Shown here piece by piece: positions 1 to 7,131 of a stretch of DNA of 9,559 nt. Numbering within the stretch: position 1 is the first letter of the stretch; each line of letters begins with the position of its first letter. The translations under genes were made by a program, and so were the position numbers. The notes beneath the pieces were generated by a model. The model had not been told where the DNA came from. It saw only the letters and a list, made by a program, of their open reading frames with translations, and did not search any database. Where the stretch lies: NCBI GenBank assembly GCA_002862585.1, contig PKDP01000057.1:1-9559 (forward strand), given 5' to 3'. This DNA is from Flavobacteriales bacterium. GTDB taxonomy: Bacteria; Bacteroidota; Bacteroidia; Flavobacteriales; UBA7312.

Positions 1-398
1 AAGTTGGAATTGACAATAAGCTTTTTTTCAAAATTAGAGTGATTGTGGTGGACATAATCTTTTGTGAAAAATACCTGAGGGCGTATTGTCGCTCCAATTT
101 CAAAAAAACTAATTCTATTGCCATACAAGAAGCTACTATTGATAGGGAAGCCAATATTGGGGGGAACTATATATCCTTTTTTCTGGTCAATTGTGCTGAA
201 ACCTCCTGAAATGCTGTAGCCATATTTTTTGTCAATAATCTTTGAATAGTCAAAGGTTAGAGCTGGCATTAATAGAAGGTGATTAGTTCCTTATTAAAAA
301 CTTTTTTGACTTTTATTCAGCGGATTAGTAGCGAATATACTGTTTGAAAATATGGCGGAAAATGCAATTACAACGTTTATGTAGAGAAATTTCTTCAT
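1..398 (-). pseudogene. Outer-membrane beta-barrel-like protein, disrupted near the N-terminus and cut by the left edge
   Basis: Translation from the ATG at 398 gives a clear lipid-export style signal peptide (MKKFLYINVVIAFSAIFSNS, then IFA and a mature start near TNPLNK). After 34 codons it meets two consecutive TAA codons (296-291). Beyond them the same frame reopens and stays open for 89 codons from ATG 269 to the window edge. This second part reads like a Bacteroidota outer-membrane barrel: alternating polar and hydrophobic strands (FDYSKIIDKKYGYSISGGF), then FLYGNRISFFEIGATI, a pattern common in such proteins. In the +1 frame the missing stretch reads KVFNKELITFY, which would join the two halves well if one base were lost from the A-run at 303-308 (T's on the plus strand) and one gained near 267-275. 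I infer one interrupted gene. Alternatives are sequencing indels or a short peptide followed by a separately started gene. The exact family is not identified, and the C-terminal part lies outside the window. Confidence 0.55.
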
Positions 399-426
399 GT
401 ATATTTTTTCATGTTTTAAGTAGCGT

Positions 427-458
427 CAAACTTAGAGTTTAGACTAGTGAATGAGCAA
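427..458 (-). promoter_or_regulatory. Bacteroidota-type promoter for the left-edge barrel gene
   Basis: Read on the minus strand, TTG (458-456), 21 bases, then TAAGTTTG (434-427) fits the flavobacterial sigma-A consensus TTG-N17-23-TAnnTTTG. Transcription would begin near 420, about 22 bases before the ATG at 398. It lies in the 94-base gap behind the hutU stop codon, so the barrel gene is probably its own transcription unit. The match is by eye only; AT-rich DNA yields some chance hits to the -7 element, though fewer with a correctly spaced TTG. Confidence 0.5.
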
Positions 459-492
459 GCTGCATTCAATTCATAAAAGTAGCAAAAAATAA

Positions 493-2493
493 TTATTTTA
501 AGTTCAAAGAATCTAAAATTTTGCTGTCTGCAATATTAGGAATGGTTACTTTTAATTTTGGTGTTCGTTCCATTTCTCTTTTGATAGCAAAAATAGCTTC
601 TTCGTTTCTTGCCCAGCTTCTTCTAGCAATACCGTTATTAACATCCCAGTGTAGCATCATTTGTAATCGCTTATCGCTTTCATCACTACCATCAATAAGC
701 ATTCCGAAGCCTCCGTTTATAACTTCGCCCCAGCCGACTCCACCGCCGTTGTGGATAGATACCCAAGTTGCTCCTCTAAAGCTGTCGCCAATTACATTAT
801 GAATTGCCATATCAGCAGTAAAGCTTGATCCATCGTAGATGTTAGAGGTTTCTCTGTATGGCGAATCTGTTCCTGAAACATCATGATGGTCTCTTCCTAA
901 GATGATTGGACCAACAACACCCTCTTTAATTGCTTTATTAAACGCTTTTGCTATTTCTATTCTGCCCTCTGAATCAGCGTAAAGGATTCGTGCTTTAGAG
1001 CCAACCACGAGTCTATTTTCTTCAGCACTTTTAATCCACCTGATGTTGTCTTCCATTTGTTGCTTAATTTCATCTGGTGCTGTTTGTTTAATTCGTTCTA
1101 AAACTTGACAAGTAATTTCATCGGTTTTAGATAAGTCTTCAGATTTACCACTTGCACAAACCCATCTGAATGGACCAAAGCCATAGTCAAAACACATTGG
1201 ACCCATGATGTCTTGTACGTATGAAGGGTATTTGAATCTAATTTTATCTTCTGACATTATATCTGCTCCAGCTCTAGAAGATTCTAATAAGAAGGCGTTT
1301 CCATAATCGAAAAAGTAGGTGCCTTTTTCGGAGTGCTTATTAACTAAGCTAGCATGAAGGCGAAGGGTTTTTTGTATTTCAGTTTTAAACTTTTCAGGCT
1401 CATTTGCCATTAAGTCATTTGCTTCTTCAAATGTTAGTCCCATTGGGTAGTAGCCTCCTGCCCATGGGTTGTGTAATGACGTTTGATCAGAGCCTAAGTC
1501 AACATAAATATCTTCATCTAAGAATTTTTGCCATACTTCAACAATATTTCCTTGATAGGCAATAGATACTACCTCTTTATTTTCTTTTGCTTTTCTGACT
1601 CTAGAGCATAGTTGGTCGAGATCTTCAATAACTTCGTCTACCCAACCTTGAGAATGCCTTGTATGCGTAGCTTTATGATTAACTTCAGCTACTACGGTTA
1701 TGCATCCTGCAATATTTCCAGCTTTTGGTTGTGCACCACTCATTCCGCCAAGACCTGCTGTCAAAAATAATTTTCCTGCAAGTCCATCATCACACACTTT
1801 TCTGCCTGCATTCAGTATGGTAATAGTTGTGCCATGAACAATACCTTGTGGTCCTATGTACATGTATGAGCCAGCTGTCATTTGTCCATATTGTGTTACG
1901 CCTAAAGCGTTGAATTTTTCCCAATCGTCAGGTTTTGAATAATTAGGAATCATCATTCCATTTGTTACGACTACTCTTGGAGCATCTTGGTGTGAAGGGA
2001 AAAGACCCATAGGATGACCTGAATACATGACTAGAGTTTGGTCATCGGTCATTTCAGCAAGGTATTTCATACACAGTCTGTACTGGGCCCAGTTTTGAAA
2101 TACTCCGCCGTTACCTCCGTACGTAATGAGTTCATGAGGGTGTTGAGCTACGGCATAATCCAGATTGTTCTGAATCATGAGCATTATGGCTTTTGCCTGA
2201 TTTGATTTGCCTGGATAATCTTCTATATTTCGAGCTTTCATTTCATAATCAGGACGATACCTATACATGTATATCCTTCCAAATTCTTTCAGCTCTTCTG
2301 AGAATTCTTTGGCTAAAAACTCGTGTTGGTCTTGTGGAAAATACCTCAAAGCATTTTTTATGGCTAATTTTTTCTCTTCAAGGCTTAGAATGTCCTTTCT
2401 CTTTGGGGCGTGGTTAATGCTGTAGTCAAATTCTTTTTTACTCGGAATTTCCTTTGGAATGCCTTCTAGTATGCTGACTTTAAAAGTACTCAT
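493..2493 (-). CDS. hutU: Urocanate hydratase (urocanase), long form
   Basis: Second enzyme of histidine degradation: it hydrates urocanate to 4-imidazolone-5-propionate in the cytoplasm, using a tightly bound NAD+ as electrophile. At 666 aa it is about 110 residues longer than the classic ~557-aa bacterial enzyme and close to the long class that includes animal urocanase. Recognisable blocks are YGGNGGVFQNWAQYR (125-139), YSGHPMGLFPS (157-167), the glycine-rich NAD-binding LTAGLGGMSGAQ (244-255), and GFGPFRWVCASG (438-449), where Cys446 aligns with the active-site Cys410 of the Pseudomonas enzyme. GGGVGWGEVINGGFG (583-597) lies near the C-terminus. The ATG overlaps the stop of the upstream small gene as ATGA, and AAGGAAATAAG just before it could serve as a ribosome site, which fixes the start. 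No hutH, hutI or formimidoylglutamate gene is in the window, so the rest of the pathway must be elsewhere or absent. Confidence 0.97.
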   Translation of the reverse strand: MSTFKVSILEGIPKEIPSKKEFDYSINHAPKRKDILSLEEKKLAIKNALRYFPQDQHEFLAKEFSEELKEFGRIYMYRYRPDYEMKARNIEDYPGKSNQAKAIMLMIQNNLDYAVAQHPHELITYGGNGGVFQNWAQYRLCMKYLAEMTDDQTLVMYSGHPMGLFPSHQDAPRVVVTNGMMIPNYSKPDDWEKFNALGVTQYGQMTAGSYMYIGPQGIVHGTTITILNAGRKVCDDGLAGKLFLTAGLGGMSGAQPKAGNIAGCITVVAEVNHKATHTRHSQGWVDEVIEDLDQLCSRVRKAKENKEVVSIAYQGNIVEVWQKFLDEDIYVDLGSDQTSLHNPWAGGYYPMGLTFEEANDLMANEPEKFKTEIQKTLRLHASLVNKHSEKGTYFFDYGNAFLLESSRAGADIMSEDKIRFKYPSYVQDIMGPMCFDYGFGPFRWVCASGKSEDLSKTDEITCQVLERIKQTAPDEIKQQMEDNIRWIKSAEENRLVVGSKARILYADSEGRIEIAKAFNKAIKEGVVGPIILGRDHHDVSGTDSPYRETSNIYDGSSFTADMAIHNVIGDSFRGATWVSIHNGGGVGWGEVINGGFGMLIDGSDESDKRLQMMLHWDVNNGIARRSWARNEEAIFAIKREMERTPKLKVTIPNIADSKILDSLNLK

Positions 2494-2675
2494 TTCTTAT
2501 TTCCTTTAGTTAAAGTGTCTGTTTTCTTATTATATCCATAGGGGCAATGCTTACAGCCGCTTTTACAACAGTACCCTCTTTTTAGATGGTATTTTTCTGT
2601 AAAAGTGATGTAACCCTCACTACTTTTGTAAAAGTCTTCCTCTGAAAGTTTACCCTGATTTGAAAAGTTTGCCAT
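2490..2675 (-). CDS. Small cysteine-rich protein, DUF5522-like (61 aa)
   Basis: A 61-residue soluble protein of unknown function. Its core, FTEKYHLKRGYCC followed by KSGCKHCPYGY (residues 25-48), matches my recollection of the DUF5522 family, short proteins widespread in Bacteroidota with a conserved TxKYHxxRGxCC...CxHCPYG signature. Cys36, Cys37, Cys41 and Cys44 are clustered, and Cys37-x3-Cys41-x2-Cys44 could bind a metal or iron-sulfur cluster; that is inference. The C-terminal tail is lysine and threonine rich. The frame is open upstream to 2888, but that would run into the divergent gene and add residues with no family resemblance, so the ATG at 2675 is preferred. The stop TGA overlaps the hutU ATG by four bases, suggesting translational coupling in a two-gene operon, although a functional link to histidine breakdown is not established. 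Confidence 0.85.
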   Translation of the reverse strand: MANFSNQGKLSEEDFYKSSEGYITFTEKYHLKRGYCCKSGCKHCPYGYNKKTDTLTKGNKK

Positions 2676-2692
2676 TAAAATTATATGAGGTA

Positions 2693-2700
2693 CAAATTTA
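2693..2700 (-). promoter_or_regulatory. Candidate -7 element for the DUF5522-hutU operon
   Basis: The minus strand reads TAAATTTG, an exact match to the Bacteroidota -7 consensus TAnnTTTG, inside the 50-base divergent gap (2676-2725). It predicts a start near 2686 and a leader of about 11 bases. No TTG lies at the expected 17-23 base spacing upstream, so support is partial. No equivalent element was seen on the plus strand for the divergent enzyme gene. Confidence 0.35.
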
Positions 2701-2725
2701 CAACAATCATTATTTATATTAGAGG

Positions 2726-3619
2726 ATGTTTTCTGAAGATAAAAAACAAATTGTTGTTGAGCTATATTCTCCCTTATTATTATCAAAAGGGGTGAAGCTT
2801 TTAGTACAAAGGGAATACACAAATGATGTTGACTGTATGGGTAATAAGTGGTGGAAATTAAAGTACAATTTAAAAAAGGCCATTGCACTCAAACATGATA
2901 CTATTGTCACTTTTGGAGGTGCATTTTCAAATCATATTGTTGCTACTGCTTCTGCTTGTCATCGTTTGGGTTTAAACTCAATTGGAATTATTAGAGGAGA
3001 AGAATTTTCAAAACAAAACCCTACACTTAGAAAAGCGGCTAGCTTTGGAATGAATTTTAAGTTCATTGATCGAAATCAATATAGGCTAAAGGACAGTATT
3101 GATTGGTCTCAAGATTATGAAAATTGTTATGTAGTTCCAGAAGGTGGAACGAACGATTTAGCTGTGAAGGGCTGTGCCGAAATGATTCAAGATGTAGGTT
3201 TTGATATTGCATGTGTACCGGTTGGTACTGGAGGCACACTTTCTGGAATTATTAATTCATTAAAGAGTCATCAAACTGCTATTGGGTTTTCCTCATTGAA
3301 GGGAGGAGAGTTCTTAACTGAAACCATTAATGAATATGTAAACTCTAAGAATTGGAGTATGAATACTGATTATCATTTTGGGGGTTATGCTAAAATTTCA
3401 GAGGAGCTTATTACGTTTATGAATGATTTTAAAGAAGAGCACTCAATTTTGCTAGATCCAGTATATACCGCTAAGATGTTCTATGGTATTTTTGATATGC
3501 TTAAAAAAGACTTAATTATGCCAAATAGTACTATTTTAGCTATTCATACTGGAGGTACTCAAGGGATTGAGGGCATGAATGAACGTATAAAATCTAAAGG
3601 ATGGAAAATAGACTTCTAA
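2726..3619 (+). CDS. PLP-dependent enzyme of the ACC deaminase / D-cysteine desulfhydrase family
   Basis: A cytosolic fold-type II pyridoxal-phosphate enzyme, 297 aa, somewhat shorter than true ACC deaminases (about 338 aa). GNKWWKLKY (39-47) carries the expected PLP-binding Lys41. GGAFSNH (64-70) corresponds to the substrate-carboxylate loop, and GTGGTLSG (167-174) is the phosphate-binding glycine loop. DPVYTAK (244-250) supplies the conserved tyrosine region, and HTGG (274-277) is the conserved C-terminal block. The family deaminates 1-aminocyclopropane-1-carboxylate or removes sulfide from D-cysteine; sequence alone does not settle the substrate, and most Bacteroidota members of this type are uncharacterised, so a gene symbol is not given. 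The ATG at 2726 places the GNK motif at residue 39, slightly earlier than usual. AGAGG directly abuts the ATG, too close for normal Shine-Dalgarno use. The 3' end overlaps the glucosaminidase gene by 19 bases. Confidence 0.9.
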   Translation: MFSEDKKQIVVELYSPLLLSKGVKLLVQREYTNDVDCMGNKWWKLKYNLKKAIALKHDTIVTFGGAFSNHIVATASACHRLGLNSIGIIRGEEFSKQNPTLRKAASFGMNFKFIDRNQYRLKDSIDWSQDYENCYVVPEGGTNDLAVKGCAEMIQDVGFDIACVPVGTGGTLSGIINSLKSHQTAIGFSSLKGGEFLTETINEYVNSKNWSMNTDYHFGGYAKISEELITFMNDFKEEHSILLDPVYTAKMFYGIFDMLKKDLIMPNSTILAIHTGGTQGIEGMNERIKSKGWKIDF

Positions 3620-4464
3620 TACTGTTTTTGTTTTTGGGGCAGCATCTTTTTTCTCAAAATATAAGCCGTGGCGAATACATTGAGCGTTATAAAGGTGAGG
3701 CTATTTTTCAAATGAAAAAGTATAATATCCCTTCGAGTATAACATTGGCACAAGCCATTCTTGAGAGTGCTGATGGTAACAGTGAGTTAGCAAAAAAATC
3801 TAATAATCATTTTGGAATAAAATGCCATTCCAATTGGGAAGGTGAAAAAGTATTTCATGATGACGATGAGTCGGATGAATGTTTTAGAGTATATAAGAAC
3901 GTTGAAGAATCTTTCGAAGACCATTCTAAATTCTTATTAAAAGAACGCTATTCAGATTTGTTTAAATTAAATATAGATGATTATAAATCATGGGCAAAGG
4001 GTCTTAAGAAAGCTGGATACGCTACAAACCCTGCTTATGCAAAACACCTTATTAGAATAATTGAGGATAACAATTTGAGCCAATTTGATAAAGAAATAGA
4101 TTCTGAAAAGTCAATTTATGGTGGTTTTTCTATTGGTTGGGAGGATGTAATCACCCAATCCTATATAGTAATTAAGGAAGACAAAAAGTATTATTTGAGT
4201 AGTCGCCTTTCATTATCATTTAAAGATTTGAGCCTGATGTTAGGCGGTGGATATCTGCTGAACTCCAGAATTGGAGTTGGCATCGAAGCTGGAGTTCTTT
4301 CCCCTTTAGGAAATATTAACAATATTGAGTTTCAAACTAATTATGGTTTATCAATACATTTTTTCTTGCCGGTAAAAAGAAAGAGATTTAATGTTCGTTT
4401 AAGTGTTACAACTGTTGATGGAAAAAACTATAAACCTACAATTGCTATCGGATTGTTGAGGTAA
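3601..4464 (+). CDS. Secreted GH73 glucosaminidase with a beta-rich C-terminal domain
   Basis: A probable peptidoglycan hydrolase, FlgJ/GH73-like N-acetylglucosaminidase, cutting glycan strands of the cell wall. Residues 1-19 form a signal peptide (MENRLLILFLFLGQHLFSQ), so it works in the periplasm or at the outer membrane. The catalytic domain spans about 25-158: LAQAILESADGNSELA (49-64) holds the presumed catalytic Glu55, NNHFGIKC (68-75) follows, and AGYATNPAYAKHLIRIIE (138-155) closes it. Flavobacterial relatives commonly end with LysM wall-binding repeats; here residues about 172-287 instead alternate hydrophobic and polar residues, as in short beta strands of an outer-membrane or beta-sandwich domain, and I see no LysM. 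The start at 3601 lies 19 bases inside the upstream gene and begins right at the signal peptide, so the pair is likely co-transcribed and coupled. The gene ends four bases from a convergent stop codon. Confidence 0.88.
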   Translation: MENRLLILFLFLGQHLFSQNISRGEYIERYKGEAIFQMKKYNIPSSITLAQAILESADGNSELAKKSNNHFGIKCHSNWEGEKVFHDDDESDECFRVYKNVEESFEDHSKFLLKERYSDLFKLNIDDYKSWAKGLKKAGYATNPAYAKHLIRIIEDNNLSQFDKEIDSEKSIYGGFSIGWEDVITQSYIVIKEDKKYYLSSRLSLSFKDLSLMLGGGYLLNSRIGVGIEAGVLSPLGNINNIEFQTNYGLSIHFFLPVKRKRFNVRLSVTTVDGKNYKPTIAIGLLR

Positions 4465-4468
4465 TTTT

Positions 4469-7102
4469 TTATTCTAAGGTATAGTTGTTTAGAATATTTT
4501 CATTGACCACAATTAGGTTGATTTTGTTGTCCATATCTAAATCAACACATTCAAAATCACCACCACCGAAAAGTGGGTTTTTGGTATATGGCGATTTATC
4601 TGAAGAATATAAGTGGCAATAGCCGTTACTCGAAATGCCTAGTATTGACTTGTCTTTGAACTGGAATACTTTAGGTATCTTATCTGTTGCAACATCAAAA
4701 GACATTATCTTAGATTCAAGGTTATAGCATTCAACTTCATCGCCGTCAGAGATAAACAAATCGATCATCTCATCATCATTAAATTTTGCGGCAAAAAATT
4801 GATGTGACTCTAACTCGGATGTTTTTATTTTGCTTTTTGTTCCGTCTAATTTAGTTAGCCAAACACTTCCATTTTTATCTGAGGAGTATATATATCCAAA
4901 TTTATCATCTAAATAAAACCCTTCAGAAATCGGAATTTCATTAACCTTAGCTCTTTTTTTACCATTTCTTCCAACAATACTGATATTGCCAGAATCATCA
5001 ACTACATATATATAATCTTTTCCTGAGATAGACAGGTATATAGCTTTATTGGTAATTGGACTCTTCATTGCCTCAAATTTCCAACCTACCACTTGTTCTC
5101 CGTTTTTGGAATAATTATATAATATATCGTCTTGGGAAGGAACTAATATTCTGTATTTTCTATTCTTATCATAATCTACTAGAGTATGACCTCTTTTTGC
5201 TTTAGATATCAAGCTCACAGGGAAGTTTTCTACATTTCGACCCAAACGGTCAAGAATGTATAAGCTATCCTCAGTGTTGAATAGGTATTGAAGCTTTCCA
5301 TTTTTATAAAAATCAATTTGACTGACATTATCCAGTATTTTTCCGCCTAGACTTTTTTTCCATAATTCTTTGCCTTTTTCATTAATTAGATAAGTGATTT
5401 TACTAGCATCCTGAATTATAATATTTTTCTTTTTGGTTGAATGGTTATATACTATCTGAGGTGAGGTAATAATATTATTATCCAAATCAACAATCCAATC
5501 AAGTTGACTCTCTTCTTGTAAGTTATCTTCAAAATGTAAAACAACATTATTGTAGAATAGCTCATTTTTAGAGCTCAATTGGTAAACGTAACCATTAATA
5601 TTTGTCCAATTTTCTTTTAGTATGATAGGACTAAAATCATCATTTAGTGAAGTATTCCAATTTGAAATAGAAGGATTGGAATACATTAAGAAATTACATT
5701 TTGTTCCAATTTTGTCTTTGAAGTTGATGAAGCTAGGATTATTACTCAATACTTTTTCGGATAAAAAGTTATTAATAAATGTTTTTAATTCTGCAGGTGA
5801 ATCAGAGAAAATTAGATAGCCTTCAATCCAAATGAAGTAGTTGTTTTTTACTGATTTAAAAATATAACCGTACAACTTTTTAAATAGGTTTGGAATATTG
5901 AGTTGAGAAATACTGAAGCCTCTGTATTCTTCTGAATAATTACTACCTTCAATAGATTTGCTCATAAAACTAATTACTTCTTGTGACTCTTTTTTGGTTT
6001 TGAAGAACAAATAACTCTCCGTCTTGCCAGATGATGAATGGGTTGTTAATTGTCCCATTTCATTTTCAACGATACCATTTAATGAGTTTTCAATGTCTAA
6101 ATTGTATTTGTTATTAATATCGCTAACGGCTTTATTGTGTTCGTAAAGGTTATTGTGTTTGGCAAGAAACTCTTTATAATTTGAGTAAAACAGTTTTATA
6201 TCTTCAATGCCCAGAGCTAGAATTTTACTTGTGTTTCTGGAAGCAATTTCACTAATTTGTATTTTTTGTTCAACTTGTCCAAAAAGAGAAGTGAGGTAAT
6301 TTGATGATGAGTCTTCAACAAGTGTAAAGCCAGAAAAAGTTAAGTCATTGTTTGATATTTCTAGGTCTAATTCAGCCCAACTTGCCCATCGACTAATCCA
6401 TTTAATATCCGCATTGTTTAGGGATGTATTCTGTGAAATGAGTTTTGATAAGTATTTGTAATTGACATATACATGTGTTTTTACAAATGAACTTTTTGTG
6501 CTTTGAACTTGAGTAAAAGAGGTGTTTTCAAGCAAGCTGATTTTATTATTTAACTGTCGAATGCCATCTTCTACAAGTAGCTCTGAATTACTGACAAACA
6601 ATATATTGTTATGGTAGCATAGGTTAAGATTATTAGAGAGTTTGTAAATCAAAATACCATCATATTCTCTCATTTCATAGCTTCCAATTATAGAATCATT
6701 TGCCAATATGTATTCTATATCATTTTGCGAGCATGAGGTTGATAAAAAATAATAGTACGAATTAGTTGAGTGATGAAGAGAAAGGTATAGCTTTTGATTT
6801 TCAAAAAAGTGCTTAAGTTCAAGTGAGTTTTCCCATTTGTTTTTGATGTCGTTTACAGATGAATCGATTTCTGTCCACTTGGTATTTTCTGTAATAGTCT
6901 TCCAAATAGTTGAGTTTTCTAGTTCATTGAATGAAGCACTCCAATTATCACTTTCTACAATTAAGGCTGCGTTTATTGGTACTGCTTGTACAGCATCAGT
7001 TTCAACCTGATTTAGTTCTTGATATTTTTGAAATATCAGAAAGAATATCACAATCAATAGTAGAATAAAACTTATTGAAATTATATTTTTATTTTGCTTC
7101 AT
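4469..7102 (-). CDS. Membrane-anchored protein with C-terminal beta-propeller-like repeats, unknown function
   Basis: An 877-aa protein with one N-terminal hydrophobic segment (residues 7-24, after MKQNKN), either a signal anchor or an uncleaved signal peptide; no lipobox cysteine is visible. Residues about 40-530 are a large extracytoplasmic region that begins with VPINAALIVES and resembles, weakly and from memory, DUF3352-type proteins. From about 535 the sequence becomes repetitive: YLINEKGKELWKKSL (571-585), YILDRLGRNVENFP (615-628), YNYSKNGEQVVGW (662-674), IVGRNGKKRAKV (709-720) and WLTKLDGTKSKIK (748-760) share a strand, Gly turn, strand layout typical of PQQ-like propeller blades. Asp-rich turns, FNDDEMIDLFISDGDE (774-789) and DLDMDNKINLIVV (854-866), resemble calcium-binding FG-GAP/VCBS loops. 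It follows rnhB by 29 bases and may be read through or have its own promoter. Protein binding at the envelope is a guess; no catalytic motif was found. Confidence 0.85.
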   Translation of the reverse strand: MKQNKNIISISFILLLIVIFFLIFQKYQELNQVETDAVQAVPINAALIVESDNWSASFNELENSTIWKTITENTKWTEIDSSVNDIKNKWENSLELKHFFENQKLYLSLHHSTNSYYYFLSTSCSQNDIEYILANDSIIGSYEMREYDGILIYKLSNNLNLCYHNNILFVSNSELLVEDGIRQLNNKISLLENTSFTQVQSTKSSFVKTHVYVNYKYLSKLISQNTSLNNADIKWISRWASWAELDLEISNNDLTFSGFTLVEDSSSNYLTSLFGQVEQKIQISEIASRNTSKILALGIEDIKLFYSNYKEFLAKHNNLYEHNKAVSDINNKYNLDIENSLNGIVENEMGQLTTHSSSGKTESYLFFKTKKESQEVISFMSKSIEGSNYSEEYRGFSISQLNIPNLFKKLYGYIFKSVKNNYFIWIEGYLIFSDSPAELKTFINNFLSEKVLSNNPSFINFKDKIGTKCNFLMYSNPSISNWNTSLNDDFSPIILKENWTNINGYVYQLSSKNELFYNNVVLHFEDNLQEESQLDWIVDLDNNIITSPQIVYNHSTKKKNIIIQDASKITYLINEKGKELWKKSLGGKILDNVSQIDFYKNGKLQYLFNTEDSLYILDRLGRNVENFPVSLISKAKRGHTLVDYDKNRKYRILVPSQDDILYNYSKNGEQVVGWKFEAMKSPITNKAIYLSISGKDYIYVVDDSGNISIVGRNGKKRAKVNEIPISEGFYLDDKFGYIYSSDKNGSVWLTKLDGTKSKIKTSELESHQFFAAKFNDDEMIDLFISDGDEVECYNLESKIMSFDVATDKIPKVFQFKDKSILGISSNGYCHLYSSDKSPYTKNPLFGGGDFECVDLDMDNKINLIVVNENILNNYTLE
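4470..4500 (+). terminator. Weak candidate terminator for the plus-strand pair
   Basis: An 8-base inverted repeat (TATTCTAA at 4470-4477 and TTAGAATA at 4489-4496, loop of 11) is followed on the plus strand by TTTT. It begins six bases after the glucosaminidase stop and lies within the last codons of the convergent gene. The stem is almost all A-T and the T-run is short, so it is a possible rather than a convincing intrinsic terminator. On the minus strand it is followed by A's and would not serve. Confidence 0.25.
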
Positions 7103-7122
7103 AATTTTTTGAAAATGATATT

Positions 7123-7130
7123 CAAATTTA
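7123..7130 (-). promoter_or_regulatory. Candidate -7 element before the 877-aa gene
   Basis: TAAATTTG on the minus strand matches TAnnTTTG exactly in the 29-base gap between rnhB and the large membrane protein, placing a possible start near 7116 and a 14-base leader. No correctly spaced TTG was found upstream, so it may be a chance match in AT-rich DNA. If real, it would separate expression of this gene from the lipid A cluster. Confidence 0.3.
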
Positions 7131-7131
7131 A

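Noticed and set aside
425..444. Imperfect inverted repeat GTCAAACT-TAG-AGTTTaGAC as a terminator after hutU
   Set aside because: It has a bulge, a three-base loop and no T-run on the minus strand, and it overlaps the better supported -7 element.
486..499. Palindrome AAAATAATTATTTT at the hutU stop, followed on the minus strand by T's
   Set aside because: The stem is entirely A-T and has no loop without breaking pairs; such palindromes arise by chance in DNA this AT-rich.
521..802. Plus-strand open frames inside hutU, the 877-aa gene, efp and lpxA (for example 521-802, 2193-2417, 5622-5819, 7821-8054, 8835-9059)
   Set aside because: They lie antisense to genes with clear protein-family motifs and their translations show no recognisable domain.
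2490..2675. C-x3-C-x2-C as a radical SAM signature
   Set aside because: Spacing matches, but the protein is 61 aa, far too short for a radical SAM barrel; a small metal site is the most that can be suggested.
2676..2888. N-terminal extension of the DUF5522 frame to 2888
   Set aside because: It would overlap most of the first 160 bases of the divergent PLP enzyme gene, and its residues show no family resemblance; the family match begins after ATG 2675.
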